Assembly: GCA_019247975.1 (NCBI GenBank)
Contig: JAFBAD010000301.1
Span: forward strand, 1 to 22,598
DNA length: 22,598 nucleotides
DNA from: Acidimicrobiia bacterium
GTDB taxonomy: Bacteria; Actinomycetota; Acidimicrobiia; Acidimicrobiales; Iamiaceae
Reading direction: 5' to 3'
Positions 7,224-13,206 of this stretch are shown here, in pieces. The translations under genes and the position numbers were made by a program. Every line of letters starts with the position of its first letter. The first letter of the stretch is position 1. Below the pieces are notes generated by a model. It did not search any database. It was not told the origin of the DNA and saw only the letters and a program-made list of their open reading frames with translations.

Positions 7224-8042
7224 CTACCCGTTTGCGGTTGCGGCGGCCGCCGCGCAGCGGAAGCCGAGGTTCCCGGTCGAGCTGTCCGGGGTGTTCCCCG
7301 ATCGCGCCGACACCCGGTAGCGACGGCAGTAGGACTCGTGGCAGAGGTACGAGCCGCCGCGCATCACGACCTGCTGGGCGTCGAAGCGGTCCGCAGTCCA
7401 CTCCCACACGTTGCCGGTCATGTTGTGGAGGCCGTAGCCGTTCGGCGGGAACGCGTCGGTCGGGCAGGTCCCGAGCCAGCCGTCGTCGAGCGTGTTCTCG
7501 TTCGGGAACGCGCCCTGCCACACGTTCATGCGGTGGACACCGCCCGGCACGAGCTCGGCGCCCCAGGGGAACGGCTGCTGCTCGAGGCCGCCGCGCGCCG
7601 CGAACTCCCACTCGGCCTCGGTCGGCAGCCGCGTGCCGGCCCAGGTCGCGTACGCGACTGCGTCGTTCCACGAGACGTGCACGACGGGGTGGTCGAGCCG
7701 GTCGTCGATGCGCGACTGCGGCCCCTCGGGGTACCTCCACGACGCGCCCTGGACCTGGCGCCACCACTGGGCCGCCGCGACCCCGCGGGTCGGATCGAAG
7801 TTGTCGGGCAGCAGCCCCGCGAACACGAACGACCACCCCCAGCGCTCCGCTTCGGTGACGAAAGTGGTGGCATCGACGAACGCCGCGAACTCGGCGTTGG
7901 ACACCGCTTCCGCGTCGATGCGGAACGGTTCGACGTGGACCTCGCGGACGGGTCCCTCACCGTCGCCCGGATAGGCCCAGTCGTCCTGGGCGCCCATCAG
8001 GAAGTCGCCGCCCTCGAGCTCGACCATGCCCGTGTTCGTCAT
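7224..8042 (-). CDS. Formylglycine-generating enzyme (FGE/SUMF1 family)
   Basis: A 272-aa FGE-sulfatase domain protein. True FGEs oxidise a Cys in the CxPxR motif of type I sulfatases to formylglycine, using copper and oxygen. The two copper-binding catalytic cysteines are both present, five residues apart, in RGGSYLCHESYC (Cys234, Cys239). This separates it from the ergothioneine-pathway EgtB-type and other inactive FGE-sulfatase proteins. Other family marks are GGDFLMG at the N-terminus, RLPTEAEWEFAARGG, MTGNVWEW and the C-terminal NLGFRC. ATG 8042 has a GGGA sequence about 6 nt upstream; ATG 8027 is an alternative. No sulfatase substrate is encoded in the window. Confidence 0.93.
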   Translation of the reverse strand: MTNTGMVELEGGDFLMGAQDDWAYPGDGEGPVREVHVEPFRIDAEAVSNAEFAAFVDATTFVTEAERWGWSFVFAGLLPDNFDPTRGVAAAQWWRQVQGASWRYPEGPQSRIDDRLDHPVVHVSWNDAVAYATWAGTRLPTEAEWEFAARGGLEQQPFPWGAELVPGGVHRMNVWQGAFPNENTLDDGWLGTCPTDAFPPNGYGLHNMTGNVWEWTADRFDAQQVVMRGGSYLCHESYCRRYRVSARSGNTPDSSTGNLGFRCAAAAATANG

Positions 8043-8106
8043 CGAAGTCCCATCGAGACCAGCGTGTCAGGCTTGGCGGCTTCGACGCGTTCGAGCGGGC
8101 GATCGC

Positions 8107-9018
8107 TCAGGGCTCGGAGCGGGACGCGCCGTCGAACCAGCGGAACGACGCTCCTCCGCGCGTGGTGCGCCCCACGGTGGGTCCGGTCGGACCGTGGTGC
8201 AGCTTCTCGATCGGCCGAGGCGCGGGCTCGGTCCGCTTCACGGTGCCGGGCGTGCCGCAGGAACGGTGCAGCATCGAGACCTCGGTGAAGATCGTGAGCG
8301 TGACGCGGTCGCCGTCGGAGAAGGACTGCGTGTTGGGCGTGGCGGGCGCGCAGCGCGGAACCGTGTACTCGGCGACGGGCCCTGCCGCCGTCAAGCGGAG
8401 GGTCCACGGTACGGAGACCGTGAAGGTGGCTGTGTGCGCCGTCGGCCCGATCGGCGACCGTCCGCACGGCTGGAGACCTCGGCTCTCGTACTCCACGCCC
8501 TGACTGCCGTCGGCTGCGAGCACCAGGACGGGCAGCGACGCACGCCCGTGCGCAGGTGGACCGGTCTCGAGCGGGCAGTTGAAGGTGCCCACGTCGCCCC
8601 ACATGACGACCCAGGCCGGCCGGTCGCGGAACGTCGGGCCCTCTCCGACCCGCACGGAAGCCGAGGCCTTGAACACGACGACGTCGCCGATGACCGTGGT
8701 CGGCATCGTCCCGGCCCGGAAGCGGTCGACCGCGTCCTCCTCGGACATCCGGGTGGATCGGCCGAAGCGGCGGAGCATGAGCGCTCCTCCGTCCAGCTGC
8801 ACGTCGCGGGTCAGCTCCGCATGGCGAAGGAGCGGTTTGATCGCGTCGACGTCGGTGACGGTGACCGGCGGTGCGTGACGCCGAGCCGAACGGGACTCCG
8901 ACGGGTCGGCTCCGTTCCGGGCGCCCACCGCGACGACGCCGGCGACGACCACACCGGCGAGGACCACGGCTGCTGCGACGACCCACCGCACACGGCCATC
9001 GTGCAGCAAACGGGCCAT
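8107..9018 (-). CDS. Membrane-anchored hypothetical protein, divergent from TetR
   Basis: A 303-aa protein with a basic N-terminus, one membrane segment at about residues 12-32 (VVAAAVVLAGVVVAGVVAVGA) and a long extracytoplasmic region. The C-terminal part is proline-, threonine- and glycine-rich, and cysteines are paired as in exported proteins (FNCPLE...LQPCGRS, PRCAP...HRSCGTP). No domain is recognised. It starts at ATG 9018, only 14 bp from the nearer of two tetO-like palindromes, so the TetR-family protein encoded divergently probably controls it. No clear Shine-Dalgarno is visible. The function is unknown. Confidence 0.75.
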   Translation of the reverse strand: MARLLHDGRVRWVVAAAVVLAGVVVAGVVAVGARNGADPSESRSARRHAPPVTVTDVDAIKPLLRHAELTRDVQLDGGALMLRRFGRSTRMSEEDAVDRFRAGTMPTTVIGDVVVFKASASVRVGEGPTFRDRPAWVVMWGDVGTFNCPLETGPPAHGRASLPVLVLAADGSQGVEYESRGLQPCGRSPIGPTAHTATFTVSVPWTLRLTAAGPVAEYTVPRCAPATPNTQSFSDGDRVTLTIFTEVSMLHRSCGTPGTVKRTEPAPRPIEKLHHGPTGPTVGRTTRGGASFRWFDGASRSEP

Positions 9019-9024
9019 GGGAGC

Positions 9025-9053
9025 TTGACTTCCTATCGTCGATAGGTGATTCT
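9025..9053 (+). promoter_or_regulatory. Putative promoter of the TetR-family gene
   Basis: TTGACT (9025-9030) and GATTCT (9048-9053) are separated by 17 bp. The first palindrome (9032-9046) fills the spacer and the second starts directly after the -10, so repressor binding would block this promoter. Confidence 0.45.
9032..9046. promoter_or_regulatory. tetO-like operator 1
   Basis: CCTATCGTCGATAGG has perfect 6-bp arms (CCTATC/GATAGG) around a 3-bp centre. The core resembles the classical tet operator half-site CTATC. Its centre is 22 bp from that of operator 2, about two helical turns, so both face the same side of the DNA. Confidence 0.75.
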
Positions 9054-9068
9054 CCTATCACTGATAGG
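9054..9068. promoter_or_regulatory. tetO-like operator 2
   Basis: CCTATCACTGATAGG has the same perfect arms as operator 1. It lies between the putative -10 and the Shine-Dalgarno of the TetR-family gene. The core CTATCACTGATAG differs from the classical tetO core CTATCAGTGATAG at the centre only. Confidence 0.75.
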
Positions 9069-9090
9069 TCCAGCAGAAGGAGGGGAACGG

Positions 9091-9678
9091 ATGGCCGGGA
9101 GCGTGGCGCTGCGTCGCGAGGCGAAGATCGCGTCGATCATCGAAGCGGCGTGGGAGCTCGCCCGCGAGCACGGCATCGGCGGGCTGTCCCTCCACGCGCT
9201 CGCCCGCGAGGTCGGCATGCGCCAGCCCTCGCTGTACGAGTACTTCGCCTCGAAGCACGCGCTGTTCGACGCGCTGTTCGCGGCGGGCAACCGGCAGCTC
9301 CTCGAACGACTCGACGCCACGACCTTCCCGCACGAACCGCGTGCGGCGCTCAAGCGGGGCCTCGCGGTGTTCGTCGAGTTCGCCCTCGAGGACAGCGCCC
9401 GGAGCGAGCTGCTGTTCCAGCGGCACATCCCCGGCTTCGAGCCGACGCGCGAGTCCTACGGCCTCGCCGAGGAGGCGCTCGACCGCCTGGTCGAGCTGAT
9501 GCACGACGCGGGCGTGAACGAGCAGGGCGACGTCGACTGCCTCGTCGCGGTGACCGCCGGCCTCATCGACGCGCAGATGTCGAACGACCCCGGTGGCGAC
9601 CGCTGGACCCGCCACCTCGACCGTCTCGTCGACCTCCTGGTCGACGACGCCACCACCAAGAGGAGGAGGAGCCGATGA
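9091..9678 (+). CDS. TetR/AcrR family transcriptional regulator
   Basis: A 195-aa regulator. The N-terminal helix-turn-helix reads GLSLHALAREVGMRQPSLYEYFASKHALFD (about residues 31-60), a standard TetR recognition helix. The C-terminal ligand domain is poorly conserved and gives no effector. ATG 9091 is preferred over the upstream GTG 9046, because AAGGAGGGGA lies at the right distance and GTG 9046 falls inside operator 1. Two tetO-like palindromes upstream suggest autoregulation and control of the divergent membrane protein. The stop overlaps the ATG of the next gene (ATGA, 9675-9678), so the isomerase-like gene is under the same control. Confidence 0.92.
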   Translation: MAGSVALRREAKIASIIEAAWELAREHGIGGLSLHALAREVGMRQPSLYEYFASKHALFDALFAAGNRQLLERLDATTFPHEPRAALKRGLAVFVEFALEDSARSELLFQRHIPGFEPTRESYGLAEEALDRLVELMHDAGVNEQGDVDCLVAVTAGLIDAQMSNDPGGDRWTRHLDRLVDLLVDDATTKRRRSR

Positions 9679-10406
9679 GCTTCGACCGCATCACCCGAGC
9701 CGAGGCGCGTGTGCTCGCCGAGGAGGAGTTCGACCGCTTCGCCACGATGGCCGAGTCGCTCACGCCCGACGAGTGGGCGATGCCGACCGAGTGCACCGGC
9801 TGGGACGTGCGCAAGGTCGCCCTGCACATCCTCGGCTCGGCCGACTCGCAGGCATCCGTGCGGGAGCTGGTCCACCAGATGCGGCGCGGTCTCCCCGTGA
9901 ACAAGGAGATCGACTCGCACCACTGGGTCGACGGGCTCAACGAGCTCCAGATCCGCGAGCGCGACCACCTGTCGAACGACCAGCTGGCGGCCAAGCTGCG
10001 AGCCATCGGCCCGGCCGCGGTGCGGGGGCGGTGGCGCACTCCCCCGCCGGTTCGCTACCTGCCGATGCCGTTCGGCCCGCCGATCGGCTGGGCCCCGCTG
10101 AAGTACCTGCTCGACGTCGGCTTCACCCGCGACGTGTGGGCGCACCGCGTTGACGTCCACGTCGCCATCGGCCGGCCGATGCACCTGACCGCCGGCCACG
10201 ACGGGCGGCTGGTGGAGGACATGGTCGGCGAGTGGGCCGCGCTCCACGGCGAACCGTTCGAGCTCGTGCTCGAGGGCCCGGCCGGCGGCAAGTTCACCCA
10301 AGGCGTGGATGGTGAACGGGTCGAGATGGATGCCCTGGACTTCGTGCGCACGCTCTCGGGCCGGCTCCCGGGCACCGGCGTGCTGCGGCACCCGCTCCCG
10401 CTGTAG
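9675..10406 (+). CDS. Maleylpyruvate isomerase-like, mycothiol-dependent (MDMPI_N/DinB fold) protein
   Basis: A 243-aa protein of the MDMPI superfamily. Members are metal-binding four-helix bundles; some are mycothiol-dependent maleylpyruvate isomerases and many are uncharacterised. The N-terminal helix pattern CTGWDVRKVALHILGSAD supplies His51. A second site DVWAHRVD has Asp153 and His157 spaced like the Glu/His metal pair of the corynebacterial isomerase. Aromatic-degradation partner genes are absent, so the substrate is unknown. It is translated from an ATG inside the TetR stop codon and preceded by GAGGAGGAG. Pairing of a TetR gene with an MDMPI protein is common in actinobacteria, often linked to thiol or xenobiotic metabolism. 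Confidence 0.85.
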   Translation: MSFDRITRAEARVLAEEEFDRFATMAESLTPDEWAMPTECTGWDVRKVALHILGSADSQASVRELVHQMRRGLPVNKEIDSHHWVDGLNELQIRERDHLSNDQLAAKLRAIGPAAVRGRWRTPPPVRYLPMPFGPPIGWAPLKYLLDVGFTRDVWAHRVDVHVAIGRPMHLTAGHDGRLVEDMVGEWAALHGEPFELVLEGPAGGKFTQGVDGERVEMDALDFVRTLSGRLPGTGVLRHPLPL

Positions 10407-10428
10407 CCGGACGACGCCGCAGCAGCGG

Positions 10429-10923
10429 TCAGCCGAGCGCCGCTTCGAGGTGCTCGAGTGCGCGGTGCACGAGGTTGCGGGCCGTGGACTCCCGGCACTC
10501 GAGCGCCTCCGCGATGTCGGCGTAGGAGAGGTCGGAGTAGTAGCGCAGCGCGATGGCCGCCCGCTCCCGCGGTCGGAGCTTCGCGAGCGCGTCGAACAGC
10601 TCGTCGGCGTCGAGGGTCGAGGTGACCGTCACCTCGAGGTGGCGCCGGCGAACCGACCGTCGGCGCAGCTCGTTGCGGGAGGCGTTCGCCACCGCCCGCC
10701 GCGCGTACCGCAGCGGCTCCTCGATGCGGGCCCACCGCAGGTAGACCTTGGCCAGCACGTCGTGGACGATCTCCTCCGCGGTGGCGTGATCCCCGACCGT
10801 CGCCCGGGCGAGGCCGACCAGCCCCTGGCGCTCGGACCGGTAGAAGGCCTCGAAGTCGGCGTCGACCCCGCTGCCGTACGAGCGCACCTCGGCGGGCGGG
10901 TCGGCCGCCTCGGTGTGGCTCAC
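10429..10923 (-). CDS. ECF / SigE-type RNA polymerase sigma-70 family sigma factor
   Basis: A 164-aa sigma factor with only regions 2 and 4. Region 2 spans about residues 22-90 (FEAFYRSERQGLVGLARATVG...AEEIVHDVLAKVYLRW). Region 4 spans about 105-160, with LRPRERAAIALRYYSDLSYADIAE and a -35-recognition helix ECRESTARNLVHRALEHLE. It fits the SigE/ECF subfamily common in actinobacteria. GTG 10923 overlaps the stop of the upstream membrane-protein gene as GTGA (10920-10923), so the two are coupled. The sigma factor is the downstream gene, opposite to the usual sigma then anti-sigma order. No autoregulatory promoter can be identified. Confidence 0.93.
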   Translation of the reverse strand: MSHTEAADPPAEVRSYGSGVDADFEAFYRSERQGLVGLARATVGDHATAEEIVHDVLAKVYLRWARIEEPLRYARRAVANASRNELRRRSVRRRHLEVTVTSTLDADELFDALAKLRPRERAAIALRYYSDLSYADIAEALECRESTARNLVHRALEHLEAALG

Positions 10924-12416
10924 GCGCCCAGGTGGACGGTCGCCGGGCTCACCTCGTGCCCGCCGGCGACGACCCGTAGCGGGCCGGCGAGCTGGTCGTT
11001 GCGTGCGGTGACCACGAACGCCTGGCCGTGTGCGTCGACGATCACGGGCACGGCGCGCACCGTGTGCTCGGCACCGCGGCCGTCGACCACCCGGACGTCG
11101 GCCGCCGATCCACTCGTCCACCCCACCACCGCGCGTTGCGTGGCGCTCACCTGGACGGTCGTGGCGACGAGGTCGCTCGACGCCGGCAGCTCGACCGTGC
11201 CGCTGGCCGACCCTTCGACGGTGTACAGGCTCACCTCCACCTCGTGCATGTCGTCGTGGCCAACCGCGCTCATCGACCACGGGCTCCCGTCGGCGAGGGT
11301 CCCCTCCGCCGGGTGCGGCAGCGTCGACACGACGGCGGAGGACGCGCCGTTGGGATCGAGGCCGGCCGCGAGGCCGCCGCTCAGGGTCGACCGCCATTCG
11401 TCGTCGGACACCGATCGGAGGCCGCGGGCAACGGCGATCACCTCGTCACGAGGCAGGCCACGAGACGTGACGGCGATGACCGCGTCGTCGACGACCCAGC
11501 GCACGAGGAGGTGGTCCGAACCCGCGGCACCGACCGGGTCGTAGATGTGAGCGCGGTGCCCGTGTATGTCGATGACGCCGATGCCGGCCGAGGCGTTCGA
11601 CTCCTCGACGACGTCCAGCGCGTGCGGGGAGTCGCCGACCACGGAGATGTCGACGAACCGGGCCCGCTGGATGCCGGGTGCGGACCGGGAGCCGTCGTGG
11701 GCCTCGATCGCGTAGCCGTCCGCGTCCCGGTCGACCGGGTCCTCGTGGGCCGACGCGGGACGGGTCGGCCGCCAGTCGAGCGGGGACCCGCCGGCGATCG
11801 GCTCGAGCGAGTCCGCCAACTCGTCGACCTGTCGCTGGCTCAACGACGTGGATGTCACCTCGGCTTCGCGATGGCCCGGTAAGGAGCGGGTCGAGACGTG
11901 CACACCGGGCGTCGCCTCCGATCTCGTGCTGCTCGAGTGGAGCTCGGCGGTGGCCGTCTCGTCCCAGCCGAGGCGCACGCTCCGGTTCGCAGGCATGTAC
12001 CTGACGTTCAGGACGGCGGCGCCGTCGGACGTCGTGATGAAGAACAGCGTCGGCTTCTCCCACGCGGCGATGTCCGGATCGAAGTGCTCACCCGCCGGCA
12101 GGTCGCCGGCGCCCCGGACCGAGAGCCCCTGCGGGAGGACCGAGGGCACGAGCCGCGGCAGCGGTGCCGCGGCCGCCCCACCCGTCGTCGCGGTCTGCAC
12201 CTCGTTCGGGCTGTCTCCCGCCCGGGTCGCGACGAGCGTGATCGCCACCAGCGGGATGAGCGCCGCCAGCGCGACCCCCACGCCGCGCCGACGGCGCTGC
12301 GTCCGCCGCACGACGGCGGCCCGCTGCCGCACGTCGTTGAGGCCGAGACGTGTCGCGGGCTCGCCGCCGTCATCTCTCAGCGTGCTCCGCAGCCGTTGTT
12401 CGAGGATCTCGTTCAT
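10920..12416 (-). CDS. Single-TM protein with large extracytoplasmic domain, putative sigma-factor partner
   Basis: A 498-aa protein. The N-terminus (MNEILEQRLRSTLRDDGG, then an arginine-rich RRTQRRRR) should be cytoplasmic and about 45 residues long. One membrane segment follows at about 46-64 (GVGVALAALIPLVAITLVAT), and about 430 residues lie outside, beta-rich and hydrophilic. This topology and its coupling to an ECF sigma gene suggest an anti-sigma or signal-sensing partner. No HxxxCxxC zinc motif or RskA domain is recognised, so that role is inference. ATG 12416 is used; GTG 12419 is directly adjacent, and AGAGGG precedes both. The external domain is unidentified. Confidence 0.8.
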   Translation of the reverse strand: MNEILEQRLRSTLRDDGGEPATRLGLNDVRQRAAVVRRTQRRRRGVGVALAALIPLVAITLVATRAGDSPNEVQTATTGGAAAAPLPRLVPSVLPQGLSVRGAGDLPAGEHFDPDIAAWEKPTLFFITTSDGAAVLNVRYMPANRSVRLGWDETATAELHSSSTRSEATPGVHVSTRSLPGHREAEVTSTSLSQRQVDELADSLEPIAGGSPLDWRPTRPASAHEDPVDRDADGYAIEAHDGSRSAPGIQRARFVDISVVGDSPHALDVVEESNASAGIGVIDIHGHRAHIYDPVGAAGSDHLLVRWVVDDAVIAVTSRGLPRDEVIAVARGLRSVSDDEWRSTLSGGLAAGLDPNGASSAVVSTLPHPAEGTLADGSPWSMSAVGHDDMHEVEVSLYTVEGSASGTVELPASSDLVATTVQVSATQRAVVGWTSGSAADVRVVDGRGAEHTVRAVPVIVDAHGQAFVVTARNDQLAGPLRVVAGGHEVSPATVHLGA

Positions 12417-12457
12417 CACCCTCTGGACACCTCAGCCGCCCGCTTCGTCGCAGGACC

Positions 12458-12790
12458 TCAGCCGGATGCGACTCCGCGGCGCACGACCAGGACGACGGCG
12501 CCGATCGGGACGGCGAGCAGGTACGCCTCCGCGACGAGGTGCCCGAGGCCGGGACGCGATCCATCGGCCAGCGCCGGCAGGCCGTCGCGCGCCGGGAACT
12601 CGCACCGGAGGCCGAGCGGGAGCAACGAGAGGTGCGCGTCGCCGTAGCTCGAATCGGCGTCAGGTCGTTCGCATGCAGCACTCTGCTCGCCGTGGAGGAC
12701 GACGAGCAGCCCTGCGGCGACGACCGCGCCGGCCAACCAGATGACGATCGCACCCGCGACGAGGAGACGCAGGAGCGTCCGCCGGCTCAC
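12458..12790 (-). CDS. Small two-TM hypothetical membrane protein
   Basis: A protein of about 110 residues with an N-terminal membrane segment (LLVAGAIVIWLAGAVVAAGLLVVL), a central extracytoplasmic loop with two cysteines (AACERP, GLRCEFP), and a second membrane segment near the C-terminus (YLLAVPIGAVVLVV) ending in basic residues. The loop cysteines could form a disulfide. GTG 12790 gives a natural basic start (VSRRTLL); GTG 12808 is an in-frame alternative and neither has a good Shine-Dalgarno. It sits between the HTH gene and the sigma-partner gene on the same strand, with gaps of about 40-55 bp. No family is recognised. Confidence 0.65.
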   Translation of the reverse strand: MSRRTLLRLLVAGAIVIWLAGAVVAAGLLVVLHGEQSAACERPDADSSYGDAHLSLLPLGLRCEFPARDGLPALADGSRPGLGHLVAEAYLLAVPIGAVVLVVRRGVASG

Positions 12791-12845
12791 CGGCGCATTT
12801 TCGTGCACCGGGCGCGAGCACGGGCCGCGGGCGCTGGCGCCCGCA

Positions 12846-13037
12846 TCAACAACACGGCGTGAGCACGCCCCCGTCGCCGAAGCGCTCAACGTCGTCTCGT
12901 CGCAGGCGGATCACGCGACCGAAGCGGTACGCCGGCAGCCGGCCTTCGTCGATCAACCGGTAGAGCGCTCGCAGGGTGACGCCGATCGCGTGGGCTGCGT
13001 CGGCGGTCGACATCCATTCGGACCGTTCAGGCGGCAC
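12846..13037 (-). CDS. Excisionase/AlpA-type helix-turn-helix DNA-binding protein
   Basis: A 63-aa protein of the HTH_17 (excisionase, MerR-like) family: WMSTADAAHAIGVTLRALYRLIDEGRLPAYRFGRVIRLRRDDVERF. This gives a winged helix with the typical YRLIDEGRLPAYRFG segment. Such proteins act as small transcription factors (BldC-like) or recombination directionality factors; no integrase is nearby, so a regulatory role is more likely. GTG 13037 is chosen because GAGG lies 8 nt upstream; GTG 13046 and ATG 13013 are alternatives. The C-terminus ends in two cysteines. Upstream in-frame sequence to 13115 looks coding but has no start codon. Confidence 0.8.
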   Translation of the reverse strand: MPPERSEWMSTADAAHAIGVTLRALYRLIDEGRLPAYRFGRVIRLRRDDVERFGDGGVLTPCC

Positions 13038-13130
13038 GGGGCGCACCTCGTTGCACTGGTAGAGCTCCCGGCCGGTCGGCTCCGCAGAGAGCTCCTCGGC
13101 GATCCACGGCGCAGGCTACCGACGGCGACG

Positions 13131-13152
13131 GGCGGGTGGCTAGCACCCCGCC
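13131..13152. repeat. Short hairpin in a divergent intergenic region
   Basis: GGCGGGTG (13131-13138) pairs with CACCCCGCC (13144-13152) with one bulged C and a 5-nt loop. It lies between the HTH gene and the permease, upstream of both. The role is unknown. Confidence 0.35.
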
Positions 13153-13194
13153 ATCGATGAGGCGTCCACCCTTACCTGCGGACGACGCAGTCCG

Positions 13195-13200
13195 TAGGTT
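13195..13200 (+). promoter_or_regulatory. Putative leaderless -10 element (TAGGTT) of the ABC permease gene
   Basis: TAGGTT lies 6 nt before the GTG at 13207. A weak -35 candidate, TTACCT (13172-13177), sits 17 bp upstream. No Shine-Dalgarno is present. Confidence 0.5.
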
Positions 13201-13206
13201 GACGGC

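Noticed and set aside
13105..13107. Possible 26-codon leader ORF (GTG 13107 to TGA 13027) ahead of the HTH gene
   Set aside because: The -10-like TAGCCT is 5 nt away, but the peptide has shadow-like composition and overlaps the better-supported HTH frame.
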